In this document: one piece after another, positions 37,120 to 46,280 of the stretch
Numbering within the stretch: position 1 is the stretch's first letter
Layout of the letters: the number at the start of each line of letters is the position of its first letter
Source: Marivita sp.
GTDB taxonomy: Bacteria > Pseudomonadota > Alphaproteobacteria > Rhodobacterales > Rhodobacteraceae
NCBI RefSeq assembly: GCF_020055635.1
Contig: NZ_JAIPUT010000030.1
Coordinates: forward strand, 1-52,821
Reading direction: 5' to 3'
DNA: 52,821 nt
Notes under the pieces: model-generated
Databases searched by the model: none
What the model saw: only the letters and a program-made list of their open reading frames with translations
What the model was told of the DNA's origin: nothing
Translations under genes and position numbers: made by a program

Positions 37120-37790
37120 TCCGATTGCATCACTGCCCGCAGACCCGCTCGATGCGGACGCTCTGGCTCTTGCACGAACTGGAGGTCGAGTTCGAGGTCG
37201 TGCTGCGCGCCTTCGACCGCAGCCTGCGCGACCCGGAATACCTGTCGCTGTCGCCGGCGGGGCGGGTGCCTGCGCTCGAGATCGACGGCGAGCGGATGTT
37301 CGAGACCGGGGCGATCACGGAATACCTTTGCGAGCGCTTTCCGCAGGCCAATATGGGGCGCGGGCCGAGTGACCCGGACCGGATGGCCTGGCTGGTCTGG
37401 GTGCATTTCGCCGAAACCATCAGCCAGCATGCGGCGGCGCTGACCCAGCAGCATATCATGCTTTACGAAGACGCGATGCGGTCGCCCGTCGTGATGAAGC
37501 TCGAGGCGGCGCGGCTGGGCAAGTGTTACGACGCCATCGAGGCGCGGCTGTCGACGCCGGTCGAGAACCGGGATTACCTGTTGACGAGCGGGTTTTCGGC
37601 GGCGGACGTGTCGGTCGGCCAGGCGGTCTACATGGCGAAGCATTTTGCCACGCTGGACCGGCACCCGGCAGTGGCGGAGTGGTACGAGCGGATCACCGAA
37701 CGGCCAGAGTTCCGGAAATCCCTGCCGGATGGTGAGGGGGCACGGCTTTATGCGCGGGACTTCTACCCGGCGTGGGAGCCAGGTGCCTGA
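37116..37790 (+). CDS. glutathione S-transferase family protein
   Basis: A 224-residue protein of the GST fold. The N-terminal thioredoxin-like domain has SMRTLWLLHELEVEFEVV and the VPALEIDG cis-proline motif (about 48-55), followed by ETGAITEYLCERFP. The helical C-terminal domain has the conserved YLLTSGFSAADVSVGQAV. It is co-translated with mccA. Its substrate is unknown; similar genes sit in this operon in other Rhodobacterales, to my recollection. Confidence 0.85.
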   Translation: MIRLHHCPQTRSMRTLWLLHELEVEFEVVLRAFDRSLRDPEYLSLSPAGRVPALEIDGERMFETGAITEYLCERFPQANMGRGPSDPDRMAWLVWVHFAETISQHAAALTQQHIMLYEDAMRSPVVMKLEAARLGKCYDAIEARLSTPVENRDYLLTSGFSAADVSVGQAVYMAKHFATLDRHPAVAEWYERITERPEFRKSLPDGEGARLYARDFYPAWEPGA

Positions 37791-37801
37791 GCGGTGTCTT
37801 G

Positions 37802-37830
37802 GCATATTTGAAAAGAGAAGAAGCAGGGGG
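37802..37830 (+). repeat. intercistronic repeat copy 6 with hmgL ribosome binding site
   Basis: GCATATTTGAAAAGAGAAG followed by AAGCAGGGGG, 27 of 28 bases identical to copy 2 at 17876. The final AGCAGGGGG ends seven bases before the TTG start of hmgL and is the only good Shine-Dalgarno sequence there. Confidence 0.7.
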
Positions 37831-37837
37831 CAGCGCA

Positions 37838-38689
37838 TTGGCTGAACGGGTCGAGATATTCGAGGTGGGGCCGCGCGACGGGTTGCAGAACGAGGCGCGG
37901 CTGATCCCGGTGGAAGAGAAGATCGCGCTGGTGGATTGCCTGTCGCGCGCCGGGTTCCGGCGGATCGAATGCGCCAGTTTCGTTTCTCCGAAATGGGTGC
38001 CGCAGATGGCGGACTCGGGCACTGTGCTGGCGGGGATCACCCGCGTGCCGGGCGTGTCCTATGCGGCCCTGACGCCGAACATGCGCGGCTTCGAGGACGC
38101 GGTGGCGGCGCGGGCCGATGAGGTGGCGATCTTTGGATCGGCCTCGGAAGGGTTTTCCCGCGCCAACATCAACGCGACCATCGCCGAAAGCCTCGAGCGG
38201 TTCGCGCCGGTGGCCGAAGTGGCCGCTGCGGCGGGCATTCCGGTGCGGGGCTACGTGTCCTGCGTGGTGGAATGCCCCTATGACGGGGCGGTTGCGCCTG
38301 CGGATGTGGCGCGGGTGGTGGCGGCGCTGCGGGACATGGGGTGTTATGAAGTGTCCCTGGGCGACACGATCGGACGGGCGAGGCCCGAGGGGATCGTGGC
38401 GATGCTGGAGGCGGTGCTGGGCGAGATGCCGGCGGACCGGCTTGCGGGCCATTACCATGACACGGGCGGGCTTGCCTGCGACAATATCGAGGCGTCGCTG
38501 GGGCTTGGGCTGCGGGTGTTCGACGCGGCGGTCGGTGGTCTTGGCGGGTGCCCCTATGCGCCGGGGGCGGCGGGCAATGTCGCGACCGAGGCGGTGGCGG
38601 CGCGGGTGGCCGCGCTGGGATATGCACATGGGCTGGACATGGACGTGGTGGCCGAGGCCGCCGATATGGCACGGGAGATGCGGGGATGA
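37838..38689 (+). CDS. hydroxymethylglutaryl-CoA lyase
   Basis: A 283-residue HMG-CoA lyase that splits HMG-CoA into acetoacetate and acetyl-CoA, the last step of leucine breakdown. FEVGPRDGLQNE is the N-terminal active-site motif, and GLGGCPYAPGAAGNVATE carries the catalytic Cys. I chose a TTG start at 37838 because AGCAGGGGG sits seven bases ahead and the length fits; an ATG at 37772 lies inside the GST gene. It overlaps the hydratase start by 4 bases. Confidence 0.93.
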   Translation: MAERVEIFEVGPRDGLQNEARLIPVEEKIALVDCLSRAGFRRIECASFVSPKWVPQMADSGTVLAGITRVPGVSYAALTPNMRGFEDAVAARADEVAIFGSASEGFSRANINATIAESLERFAPVAEVAAAAGIPVRGYVSCVVECPYDGAVAPADVARVVAALRDMGCYEVSLGDTIGRARPEGIVAMLEAVLGEMPADRLAGHYHDTGGLACDNIEASLGLGLRVFDAAVGGLGGCPYAPGAAGNVATEAVAARVAALGYAHGLDMDVVAEAADMAREMRG

Positions 38690-39462
38690 ACGTGATCCGG
38701 GTGGAGACCGATGCGCGGGGCGTGGCGACGCTGACGCTGGCGCGGGCCGAGAAGCACAACGCGCTGTCGGCGCAGATGATGACCGAGCTGGAGCAGGCAG
38801 CGCGGGATCTGGCGGCGGACCGCGCGGTACGTGTGGTGGTGCTGGCCGCCGAGGGCAGGAGTTTCTGCGCAGGTGGCGATCTGGCCTGGATGCGCGCGCA
38901 GTTCGACATGGACGCGGATACGCGCAGGGTGGAGAGCCGCCGGATCGCGACGGTTCTGGGCGCCTTGTATGACCTGCCGCAACCGCTGATCGGGCGGGTG
39001 CAGGGCAATGCGCTTGGCGGCGGCGTGGGGCTTGTATCGGTCTGCGACGTGGCGATCGGCGTGCCGTCGGCCAAGCTGGGGTTGACCGAAACGCGGCTCG
39101 GGCTGATCCCGGCCAATATCGGGCCCTACGTGCTGGCGCGCATGGGCGGCACGCGGGCATCCGAAGTGTTCATGTCGGCGCGTGTGTTCGACGCCGACGA
39201 GGCCGTCCGGTTGAACCTGCTGAGCCGGACCGTTGACGCGGACGGGCTGGACGCGGCGGTCGAGGCCGAGATCCTGCCCTACCTGTCCTGCGCGCCGGGA
39301 GCCGTGGCCGAGGCCAAGGCGCTGATGCGCGACCTGTCGGGGCGGGTGAGCCACGCGCAGGTCGACATGGCCATCGACGCGCTGGCGGCACGCTGGCAGT
39401 CGGACGAGGCGCGCGAGGGCGTGGCCGCGTTTTTCGACAAGCGCGCGCCCGGCTGGCAGTGA
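38686..39462 (+). CDS. enoyl-CoA hydratase family, probable methylglutaconyl-CoA hydratase
   Basis: A 258-residue crotonase-fold enzyme. The oxyanion-hole segments are AEGRSFCAGGDLAWM (about 57-71) and GNALGGGVGLVSVCDV (about 106-121), with Glu in GLTETRLGLIPA as a general acid/base. Its place after hmgL and mccBA indicates methylglutaconyl-CoA hydration to HMG-CoA. It overlaps hmgL by 4 bases and the next gene by 4. Confidence 0.9.
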   Translation: MNVIRVETDARGVATLTLARAEKHNALSAQMMTELEQAARDLAADRAVRVVVLAAEGRSFCAGGDLAWMRAQFDMDADTRRVESRRIATVLGALYDLPQPLIGRVQGNALGGGVGLVSVCDVAIGVPSAKLGLTETRLGLIPANIGPYVLARMGGTRASEVFMSARVFDADEAVRLNLLSRTVDADGLDAAVEAEILPYLSCAPGAVAEAKALMRDLSGRVSHAQVDMAIDALAARWQSDEAREGVAAFFDKRAPGWQ

Positions 39463-39830
39463 CGGTTCAGATCGCGCATCTTTACGCGTCGGCCTGTCTG
39501 GCCATCGTTTTCTTTCAGATCGCTCTGATCGTCGGGGCCCCCTTGGGAGCCTATACCCAGGGCGGCAGGTTCGAGGGCGCCTTGCCGCTTGCGGGGCGCA
39601 TCGCGGCAGCGGTGTCGATCCCGGTGGTCCTGTTCCAGGCGCTGGCGATCCTGTCGGCGGCAGGGTTTCCCGGGCTTGGTTGGCCGGCCTGGACCGGTTG
39701 GGTCGCCTTTGCAGTGCAGGTCGCGACCACGGGTCTCAACTGGATCACGCCATCGAAACCGGAACGCGCGGTCTGGGGTCCGGTGACATCGGTCATGTCG
39801 GCAATGGCTTTGGTGGTGTTGACCGCGTGA
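39459..39830 (+). CDS. four-helix membrane protein of unknown function
   Basis: A 123-residue hydrophobic protein with four likely membrane helices (about 8-30, 44-66, 73-92, 102-122) and short loops. It uses a GTG start overlapping the hydratase stop (GTGA), so it closes the leucine/isovalerate operon. I do not recognise the family. Nothing in it suggests a catalytic site. Confidence 0.6.
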   Translation: MTVQIAHLYASACLAIVFFQIALIVGAPLGAYTQGGRFEGALPLAGRIAAAVSIPVVLFQALAILSAAGFPGLGWPAWTGWVAFAVQVATTGLNWITPSKPERAVWGPVTSVMSAMALVVLTA

Positions 39831-40157
39831 GGCATCGGACATGCCGCGCGCCGGGACAGGGCGTGCAGGGGGCAACGGCTTGCCATGGTGGCGCGGGTGG
39901 TGCGCGATCGGGACTTGGGTCTGGTTCTCCGAGCGCCCGGCACGGGGACGAAGGCGTCTGCTGCCGCCAGGGGACTGACAAGGCCTGTGCGGAGCGACTG
40001 GACCGAACGGTGAACACGATCCCGCGACGCAACGGCGCGGTGCGGGGAGGCCGGTGGATTCGGCGGATTGCCGCATCCTGTTCTAATCGGGACGAAAAAT
40101 GCGGCAAACGCCAAGAAAACATGCAAAATTGACAGGGCCTAAGATCTCGCGCCGCGG

Positions 40158-40186
40158 TTGACCCTTCCGGGGTACGGGAGTACATC
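40158..40186 (+). promoter_or_regulatory. probable nuo operon promoter
   Basis: TTGACC (40158-40163), 17 bases, then TACATC (40181-40186). The spacing is ideal and the position, about 65 bases ahead of nuoA, is plausible. Confidence 0.5.
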
Positions 40187-40215
40187 AGCCCCAAGTCAAC
40201 CTCGCCACTTGACGG

Positions 40216-40231
40216 CGCGCGTCGTCGCGCG
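40216..40231 (+). promoter_or_regulatory. leader hairpin ahead of nuoA
   Basis: CGCGCG-TCGT-CGCGCG is a 6-bp GC-only stem with a 4-base loop ending a few bases before the AAAAGGAG ribosome binding site of nuoA. It could protect the mRNA end or tune translation. Confidence 0.4.
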
Positions 40232-40251
40232 ATGGGAAAAGGAGCCTCGTC

Positions 40252-40617
40252 TTGGAAGACATGCTGCGGGAATACCTGCCGATCCTCGTGTTTCTGGCCA
40301 TAGCCATCGGGCTGGGTCTCGTGTTGATCCTTGCCGCCGTGGTGATCGCGGTGCGCCGTCCCGACCCCGAAAAGGTGTCGGCCTACGAATGCGGCTTCAA
40401 CGCGTTCGATGATGCCCGGATGAAATTCGACGTGCGGTTCTACCTCGTGTCGATCCTCTTCATCATCTTCGACCTGGAAATCGCGTTCCTGTTTCCGTGG
40501 GCAGTGGCCTTTCAGGACATCAGCATGACCGCCTTCTGGTCGATGATGGTGTTCCTTGGCGTGCTGACCATCGGCTTTGCCTATGAATGGAAGAAGGGAG
40601 CTCTCGAATGGGAGTGA
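40252..40617 (+). CDS. nuoA: NADH-quinone oxidoreductase subunit A
   Basis: A 121-residue membrane subunit of complex I with three helices (about 9-33, 65-85, 95-112) and the conserved loop [22 protein letters not shown] prefer the TTG start at 40252 since GGAG lies seven bases ahead; the ATG at 40261 is too far from it. It overlaps nuoB by 10 bases. First gene of the nuo operon. Confidence 0.95.
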   Translation: MEDMLREYLPILVFLAIAIGLGLVLILAAVVIAVRRPDPEKVSAYECGFNAFDDARMKFDVRFYLVSILFIIFDLEIAFLFPWAVAFQDISMTAFWSMMVFLGVLTIGFAYEWKKGALEWE

Positions 40618-41141
40618 TGACCGGAGCCAATACAGCCCAGGCGGACAAGGAAACCGCGACCCAGGCGCTGAACGCGGAACTGTCGGACAAGGGCTTTCTG
40701 CTGACCTCGACCGAGGACATCATCAACTGGGCGCGCACCGGGTCGCTGCACTGGATGACCTTCGGTCTGGCCTGCTGCGCGGTCGAGATGATGCACACCT
40801 CGATGCCGCGCTATGACCTTGAACGCTTTGGCACCGCGCCGCGCGCATCTCCGCGCCAGTCGGACCTGATGATCGTGGCAGGCACGCTGACCAACAAGAT
40901 GGCGCCGGCCTTGCGCAAGGTCTACGACCAGATGCCGGAGCCGCGCTACGTGATCTCGATGGGCAGCTGCGCCAATGGCGGGGGCTATTACCACTACAGC
41001 TACAGCGTCGTGCGCGGCTGTGACCGGATCGTGCCGGTCGATGTCTATGTGCCGGGCTGCCCGCCGACGGCAGAGGCGCTGCTTTACGGGATCATGGCGC
41101 TGCAACGCAAGATCCGCCGGACGGGGACGATTGTACGATGA
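40608..41141 (+). CDS. nuoB: NADH-quinone oxidoreductase subunit B
   Basis: A 177-residue peripheral-arm subunit carrying iron-sulfur cluster N2, the last before quinone. Ligands are the tandem C56-C57 ([10 protein letters not shown]), C121 ([10 protein letters not shown]) and C151 ([11 protein letters not shown]). The N-terminal 25 residues are a variable extension. AAGGGAG precedes the ATG at 40608. It overlaps nuoC by 4 bases. Confidence 0.96.
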   Translation: MGVMTGANTAQADKETATQALNAELSDKGFLLTSTEDIINWARTGSLHWMTFGLACCAVEMMHTSMPRYDLERFGTAPRASPRQSDLMIVAGTLTNKMAPALRKVYDQMPEPRYVISMGSCANGGGYYHYSYSVVRGCDRIVPVDVYVPGCPPTAEALLYGIMALQRKIRRTGTIVR

Positions 41142-41749
41142 GCGACGCGCTGAATGAACTTGGTCAGCATATCGAGCTGAAGCGCCCGGATTGCGTGATC
41201 GCCTGGGATGTGACGTTCGGAGAGCTGAACGTCGATGTGGCGCTGCCGAACATCGTCGGGTTCGTCGAGTTTCTGAAGACCGACCCGACATGCCGGTTCT
41301 CGACCCTCGTGGACATCACCGCGGTGGATTACCCGGAGCGGGCCAAGCGCTTCGACGTGGTGTACCACTTCCTGTCGATGTACCAGAACCACCGCATCAG
41401 GCTGCGCGTCGGTGTGCGCGAAGAAGAGATGGTGCCTTCGGTGACGGGGGTGCATCCCAGCGCCAACTGGTTCGAGCGCGAGGTGTTCGACATGTTCGGC
41501 ATCCTGTTCTCGGGACATCCGGACCTGCGTCGGATCCTCACCGATTACGGCTTTCGCGGCTATCCGCTGCGCAAGGATTTTCCGACCACGGGCTATACCG
41601 AAGTGCGCTACGACGAAGAGAAGAAGCGCGTGGTCTACGAACCGGTGAACCTTGTTCAGGAATATCGCCAGTTCGATTTCATGTCGCCGTGGGAAGGTGC
41701 GCAATACGTGCTGCCGGGTGACGAGAAGCAAGACGGGAAGTCGGGCTGA
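41138..41749 (+). CDS. nuoC: NADH-quinone oxidoreductase subunit C
   Basis: A 203-residue hydrophilic subunit of the 30-kDa family. The signature [26 protein letters not shown] (about 108-133) is complete, followed by [14 protein letters not shown]. It is a separate protein here, not fused to NuoD as in enterobacteria. Its stop shares a base with the next small membrane gene. Confidence 0.96.
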   Translation: MSDALNELGQHIELKRPDCVIAWDVTFGELNVDVALPNIVGFVEFLKTDPTCRFSTLVDITAVDYPERAKRFDVVYHFLSMYQNHRIRLRVGVREEEMVPSVTGVHPSANWFEREVFDMFGILFSGHPDLRRILTDYGFRGYPLRKDFPTTGYTEVRYDEEKKRVVYEPVNLVQEYRQFDFMSPWEGAQYVLPGDEKQDGKSG

Positions 41750-41922
41750 TGGAGTTCATCATCTGGCTGGTCGTCACGGCGGCGACGGTTGTCCCGATGT
41801 TGAAACTTTTGCCCCATTTCGGGGTTAACAAGAACTGGGCTTTCGCTGCGGTGATCCCGCTTGGAGCGCTTGTTCTGCTCTGGGTCATGGCGATGAAGCT
41901 GCAAGAGTTGGAGAAACGGTAA
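41749..41922 (+). CDS. small two-helix membrane protein in the nuo operon
   Basis: A 57-residue protein with two membrane helices (about 3-20 and 30-49) and a charged C-terminus ending KLQELEKR. Its ATG overlaps the nuoC stop (TGATG) and GGGAAG lies ahead, so coupled translation is likely. Unidentified reading frames between nuo genes are known in Rhodobacter and Paracoccus. No function can be assigned from sequence. Confidence 0.65.
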   Translation: MEFIIWLVVTAATVVPMLKLLPHFGVNKNWAFAAVIPLGALVLLWVMAMKLQELEKR

Positions 41923-41999
41923 TGCGCGCGTTTTCCCATGAAGCAACGGGAAACACGGTCGGAATGGCGGCGACGCCAGTTCCGGGAGGCATGGCATGA
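41922..41999 (+). CDS. possible 25-residue coupling peptide between small membrane gene and sulfotransferase
   Basis: ATG overlaps the previous TAA (TAATG), and the TGA lies in the sulfotransferase ATGA. The predicted peptide starts MRAFSHEATG and ends VPGGMA. It may be a translated linker or the remnant of a lost gene. Its size makes coincidence quite possible. Confidence 0.25.
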   Translation: MRAFSHEATGNTVGMAATPVPGGMA

Positions 42000-42937
42000 C
42001 CCAGCCCGCGGCGCATACCAGGACATTCGACAGTTTCGACGGGTTGAAGAGGTTCTTCTATTGCGTCGGCGCGCAAAAGACTGCCACGACCTGGCTTTAC
42101 GTGATGCTGCGGCATCATCCCGACTGTCACATGGCGCCGACCAAGGAAGTGCGCTTCTGGGACAATTTTCGCCGCGAGGGCGGCAACCCATATGCGCCCG
42201 GCGCAGCAGCACGATGGGCTGAAATGTCCCGCGAGCAGCTTCGAGACGCGGCCAGACGGCTGCAATTGCAAAAGCTACCGGAGGCCTTTGCCGAGAAAAA
42301 GCGCGCCGATGCCTTTTCGGATCTTGTCGCGAACCCCTCTATTGCCGCCTATGTGGAATTCGTGATGATGGGCTACAAGGGGCAGGCCGTTGCAGGCGAG
42401 ATGACGCCGGCCTACGCGCTGCTCGAAAGTGCGGTCTTTGCGGAAATGGCAGAGCTTCACCCCGACAGCCGGTTCATTTTCATCATGCGTGATCCTGTCG
42501 ACCGCCTCTGGTCCGGCGTGCGGCATCGTCACAAGCTCGACGCGCGCGACAAGGGGATCGCGGTGGAAAGCGATGGCTTGCTCGCGTCGTTCGAGACCGC
42601 CGTCGAGGATGGCGACAACGTTGCGTTGGCGCAGAGCGATTACACGCGGACGATCCGCAAATTGGAAGCTGCCGTGCCGCGCGATCGGATCCTGTATCTC
42701 TTTTACGAAACCCTGTTCGAGCAAGACGAGCTTGCGCGGCTGAAGGATTTTCTGGGATTCGAGGAGATGCCTGTGGATTCCGACCAGCGGTACAATGTCG
42801 GGATCAGCCAGGAACTCGAGCTGCCGCAGCCGCTTCGGGCGCGCGCGCGGCGTGTTCTTGCTCCGGTTTATGAATTCGCGTCCGACCGGTTCGGTGACGA
42901 CCTGCCGCGCGAATGGCATCAGCTTGATGCGGCATGA
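41996..42937 (+). CDS. PAPS-dependent sulfotransferase family protein
   Basis: A 313-residue protein with the sulfotransferase fold. The 5'-phosphosulfate loop is VGAQKTATTWLY (24-35; K28 and T31-T32) and the 3'-phosphate motif is RDPVDRLWSG (165-174; R165 and S173). It has no signal or membrane segment, so it acts in the cytoplasm. GGGAGG lies six bases before the ATG. The acceptor is unknown. It has no evident part in complex I, yet it is embedded between nuoC and nuoD on the same strand, which suggests a lineage-specific insertion. Confidence 0.82.
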   Translation: MTQPAAHTRTFDSFDGLKRFFYCVGAQKTATTWLYVMLRHHPDCHMAPTKEVRFWDNFRREGGNPYAPGAAARWAEMSREQLRDAARRLQLQKLPEAFAEKKRADAFSDLVANPSIAAYVEFVMMGYKGQAVAGEMTPAYALLESAVFAEMAELHPDSRFIFIMRDPVDRLWSGVRHRHKLDARDKGIAVESDGLLASFETAVEDGDNVALAQSDYTRTIRKLEAAVPRDRILYLFYETLFEQDELARLKDFLGFEEMPVDSDQRYNVGISQELELPQPLRARARRVLAPVYEFASDRFGDDLPREWHQLDAA

Positions 42938-43164
42938 CGGATGAGGGCTGACGACATGATGAGCGCAGTGCAGTCAAGACAGGCAGCCGGAGCGGATGCG
43001 CGGTTGGCACCGGCCCGGACCGCGGCGAAGCCCTGTGCGCGCGGACACGGCCTTGGCACGGGTCGCGCAACTTCTTGGGTTCGTCCATCAGGGCGGATCA
43101 TAGACATTTTTGACCAATGTGGACCGGACGGAACCCCGTCCGGATGCGGAGGGATGAGGAGAGC

Positions 43165-44397
43165 ATGATGGACGGCTCCAAATTCGACGATGGCAGCATC
43201 GACGCGGTCTCTGGCGAACAGAGCATCCGCAACTTCAACATCAACTTCGGCCCGCAACACCCTGCGGCGCATGGTGTTTTGCGACTGGTCCTTGAACTGG
43301 ACGGCGAGATTGTGGATCGCTGCGATCCGCATATCGGCTTGCTGCACCGGGGCACCGAAAAGCTGATGGAAAGCCGGACATACCTGCAGAACCTGCCGTA
43401 TTTCGACCGGCTGGATTACGTCGCGCCGATGAACCAGGAACATGCGTGGTGCCTCGTGATCGAGAAACTTACCGGTGTGCAGGTGCCGCGTCGCGCCTCG
43501 TTGATCCGGGTGCTGTATTCGGAAATCGGCCGCATCCTGTCGCATCTGCTGAACGTGACGACGCAAGCGATGGACGTGGGCGCGCTCACACCGCCGCTCT
43601 GGGGCTTCGAAGAGCGCGAAAAGTTGATGATCTTCTACGAACGGGCCTGTGGCGCGCGCCTGCATGCGGCCTATTTCCGGCCCGGCGGGGTGCATCAGGA
43701 CCTGTCCGCAGATCTGCTCGACGACATCGAGGAATGGTGCGAGACCTTCCCCAAGGTGCTTGACGACATCGACGGGCTGCTGACCGAGAACCGGATCTTC
43801 AAACAGCGCAACGCGGATATCGGCATCGTGAGCGAAGAGGAGATTCAGGAGTGGGGCTTTTCGGGCGTGATGGTGCGCGGCTCTGGCCTTGCCTGGGATT
43901 TGCGTCGCGCGCAGCCCTATGAATGCTACGACGAGTTCGACTTCCAGATCCCCGTGGGCAAGAACGGCGATTGCTACGATCGCTACCTCGTCCGCATGGC
44001 GGAAATGCGCGAAAGCGTGAAGATCATGATGCAGGCGATCGAAAAGCTGCGCGCGCCCGAAGGGCAGGGTGAAATCCTGTCGCGTGGCAAGATCACGCCG
44101 CCGAAGCGATCCGAGATGAAGACCTCGATGGAAGCGCTGATCCATCACTTCAAGCTCTATACCGAAGGCTTCCATGTGCCCGAGGGCGAGGTCTATTGCG
44201 CGGTCGAGGCGCCGAAGGGCGAATTCGGCGTCTACCTCGTGGCCGATGGCACCAACCGACCCTACCGCGCCAAGCTGCGCGCGCCGGGCTTCCTGCATTT
44301 GCAGGCGATGGATCACGTCGCCAGCGGTCATCAGCTTGCCGATGTGGCGGCGATCATCGGCACGATGGATGTGGTGTTCGGAGAAATCGACAGATGA
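43165..44397 (+). CDS. nuoD: NADH-quinone oxidoreductase subunit D
   Basis: A 410-residue 49-kDa-type subunit that forms the quinone site with Nuo[37 protein letters not shown], and the C-terminal ending [12 protein letters not shown] are hallmarks. I chose the first ATG of the pair at 43165/43168, close to GAGGAG; the second is equally possible. The 227-bp gap from the sulfotransferase contains no clear gene. Confidence 0.95.
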   Translation: MMDGSKFDDGSIDAVSGEQSIRNFNINFGPQHPAAHGVLRLVLELDGEIVDRCDPHIGLLHRGTEKLMESRTYLQNLPYFDRLDYVAPMNQEHAWCLVIEKLTGVQVPRRASLIRVLYSEIGRILSHLLNVTTQAMDVGALTPPLWGFEEREKLMIFYERACGARLHAAYFRPGGVHQDLSADLLDDIEEWCETFPKVLDDIDGLLTENRIFKQRNADIGIVSEEEIQEWGFSGVMVRGSGLAWDLRRAQPYECYDEFDFQIPVGKNGDCYDRYLVRMAEMRESVKIMMQAIEKLRAPEGQGEILSRGKITPPKRSEMKTSMEALIHHFKLYTEGFHVPEGEVYCAVEAPKGEFGVYLVADGTNRPYRAKLRAPGFLHLQAMDHVASGHQLADVAAIIGTMDVVFGEIDR

Positions 44398-44681
44398 GCC
44401 CACGTGTTTTCGCCGCGCTGGCCGCATCGGGCCTGGTGTCCGCCTGTGCCCTGCCACCCGAAGGTGTGGGCCAGGAAGAGCTTGCGGCCTTCGACGAGGC
44501 CGTGGCCTCGATCGGGTGCGATCTGGTGGGCGAAACCGATTACCTCCCGGTCGAGCTTCAGACCGGGTTGACACGCGAGCAGGTGATCGAGGTCGCCGAG
44601 TTTCGGCTGGCGTCGGAACAGGCCGTGTCGCTGTCGAATGGCGGCATTCGCCTGATCACCGGAGAATGTGCGCCGGAATGA
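44394..44681 (+). CDS. small lipoprotein in the nuo operon
   Basis: A 95-residue protein with a lipoprotein signal (lipobox VSAC, Cys18) and a helical domain. C42 and C92 could form a disulfide. It overlaps nuoD and the next gene by 4 bases each, so it is co-translated with complex I. I do not recognise a named family. It may act in complex I assembly at the periplasmic face, or simply share expression. Confidence 0.65.
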   Translation: MSPRVFAALAASGLVSACALPPEGVGQEELAAFDEAVASIGCDLVGETDYLPVELQTGLTREQVIEVAEFRLASEQAVSLSNGGIRLITGECAPE

Positions 44682-44989
44682 ACCAGACGAGCTGGATATC
44701 CGCCGCACTGGTGTGCATGGCGTCGGTCGCGCCCGCGTTGCAGCGGGGCGAGTCGGATTACATGTTCTCGTCCGACCTGTTGGCCGTAGGGTTCGCGCCC
44801 TTCGGGACCGGTGGGGCCGGCAATACGCTTTACGGCATGACCGACGGGTCCGACATCTACCTGTGTTTCCTGTTCGACACGCCGGAGGATCAGGCCGCAC
44901 GTCAAACCGCGCTTCTGGCCGAACTGGCCGGTGAGGCCGCTGACCGCACCATTCCGAATATTCCCGTTGTCTGCGTGATGACGCAATAG
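44678..44989 (+). CDS. small secreted protein in the nuo operon
   Basis: A 103-residue protein with an N-terminal signal-like helix (residues 5-20, [15 protein letters not shown]). The mature part has [16 protein letters not shown] and two Cys (C73, C99). Its ATG overlaps the previous stop (ATGA), and nuoE starts eight bases after it. Family unknown; expression is tied to nuo. Confidence 0.6.
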   Translation: MNQTSWISAALVCMASVAPALQRGESDYMFSSDLLAVGFAPFGTGGAGNTLYGMTDGSDIYLCFLFDTPEDQAARQTALLAELAGEAADRTIPNIPVVCVMTQ

Positions 44990-44997
44990 GATCTGAT

Positions 44998-46251
44998 ATG
45001 TTACGACGCCTTCACTCCGAACAACCCGAGAGTTTCGCCTTCACCCCGGCCAACCAGGCCTGGGCCGAGGCGCAGATCACCAAGTATCCCGAGGGCCGGC
45101 AGGCCAGCGCGATCATCCCGCTGTTGTGGCGCGCGCAGGAGCAGGAGGGCTGGTTGTCCCGCCCGGCGATCGAATCCGTCGCGGACATGCTGGGCATGGC
45201 CTATATGCGGGCGCTCGAAGTCGCTTCGTTCTACTTCATGTTCCAGCTGCAACCGGTTGGGTCTGTTGCGAATATCCAGATTTGCGGTACCACGTCCTGC
45301 ATGATCTGCGGCGCCGAGGATCTGGTTGCGGTGTGCCGTGACAAGATCTCGCCAAAGCCGCATATGCTGTCTGCCGATGGCAAGCTGAGCTGGGAAGAAG
45401 TCGAATGCCTTGGTGCCTGTGCCAACGCGCCGATGGCGCAGATCGGCAAGGATTACTACGAAGATTTGACCGCCGACCGACTGGGCGAGATACTCGATGC
45501 GCTGGTCGCGGGCGAGGTGCCGGTTCCGGGTCCGCAGAACGGGCGCTACGCCGCCGAGCCGAAATCCGGGTTGACCAGCCTGACGGAATTCGCCGCCGAC
45601 CGGCATCAGTACAACGCGTCGGTGCAGCTGGCGACGGATATCGGCGACACGGTCAAGCGCATCGATGGGACCGAGGTGCCTCTGTTGGCGCCGTGGCAGG
45701 GCGACGCGGCCAACAGGCCGGCACCGCCAGAGCCCGGTCCGGACAACCTGATGCCCCCGGCCGGCCCCGACGGGCCGCAGGGCGGCCGCTCCAAGGCGGA
45801 CGCGGCGGCACCGCGTGACGTCGGCGAAGCGTCAGACAAGCGTTCCGAAGCTCCCGGCGAGGCCCCCGACGTGAAGGCGAAGGCCAAGCCGCGACCGGAC
45901 GTGACCGCGAACCGGCACCCGGACGAGACCGCCGCGTCCAGTGCCGACGCGGCACCCGGCCTCAAGCCCGCGACGCTGAGCGCGCCCAAGGATGGCAAGG
46001 GTGACGACCTGAAAAAGATCAAGGGGATCGGTCCCAAGCTCGAGGCGCTGTGCAACCGGCTGGGCTTTTATCATTACGATCAAATCGCAAGCTGGACGGC
46101 TGAAGAAGTGGCATGGGTCGACCAGAATCTTGAAGGTTTCAAGGGCCGCGTGTCCCGCGATAATTGGGTCGATCAGGCCAAGACACTTGCCTCAGGCGGC
46201 GAGACGGAGTTTTCTGCACGTGTCGAGAAAGGTGATGTCAACGACAAGTGA
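44998..46251 (+). CDS. nuoE: NADH-quinone oxidoreductase subunit E with C-terminal HhH-like extension
   Basis: A 417-residue protein, much longer than the usual 165-240. Residues 1-170 are the thioredoxin-like 24-kDa domain with the 2Fe-2S ligands C96, C101, C137 and C141. Residues 235-330 are an Ala/Pro/Asp-rich linker. Residues 335-415 form a compact domain starting with the helix-hairpin-helix motif [18 protein letters not shown]. The same domain ends the next protein. C-terminally extended NuoE is known in Rhodobacterales; the role of the extension is not clear to me. Confidence 0.93.
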   Translation: MLRRLHSEQPESFAFTPANQAWAEAQITKYPEGRQASAIIPLLWRAQEQEGWLSRPAIESVADMLGMAYMRALEVASFYFMFQLQPVGSVANIQICGTTSCMICGAEDLVAVCRDKISPKPHMLSADGKLSWEEVECLGACANAPMAQIGKDYYEDLTADRLGEILDALVAGEVPVPGPQNGRYAAEPKSGLTSLTEFAADRHQYNASVQLATDIGDTVKRIDGTEVPLLAPWQGDAANRPAPPEPGPDNLMPPAGPDGPQGGRSKADAAAPRDVGEASDKRSEAPGEAPDVKAKAKPRPDVTANRHPDETAASSADAAPGLKPATLSAPKDGKGDDLKKIKGIGPKLEALCNRLGFYHYDQIASWTAEEVAWVDQNLEGFKGRVSRDNWVDQAKTLASGGETEFSARVEKGDVNDK

Positions 46252-46280
46252 CATCCGGAACACGGACAGGGAGAGTACGA

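Larger units (their letters stand above)
39831..40251. other. 421-bp intergenic region before nuoA
   Basis: No convincing gene is seen on either strand. It holds a 9-bp inverted repeat TTGCCGCAT/ATGCGGCAA (40068-40107, 22-base loop) that may terminate the upstream operon, then the candidate nuo promoter (40158-40186) and a GC hairpin (40216-40231) in the nuoA leader. Confidence 0.6.

Noticed and set aside
40129-40157. TTGACA at 40129 as the nuo promoter -35 box
   Set aside because: The expected -10 position holds CCGCGG; the TTGACC/TACATC pair thirty bases later is much better.
42941-43168. 75-codon frame between the sulfotransferase and nuoD, ending in the nuoD ATGA
   Set aside because: Its codons include many rarely used here (AGA, AGG, ATA, TCA), there is no good ribosome binding site, and the ending overlap follows simply from the ATGATGG at the nuoD start.
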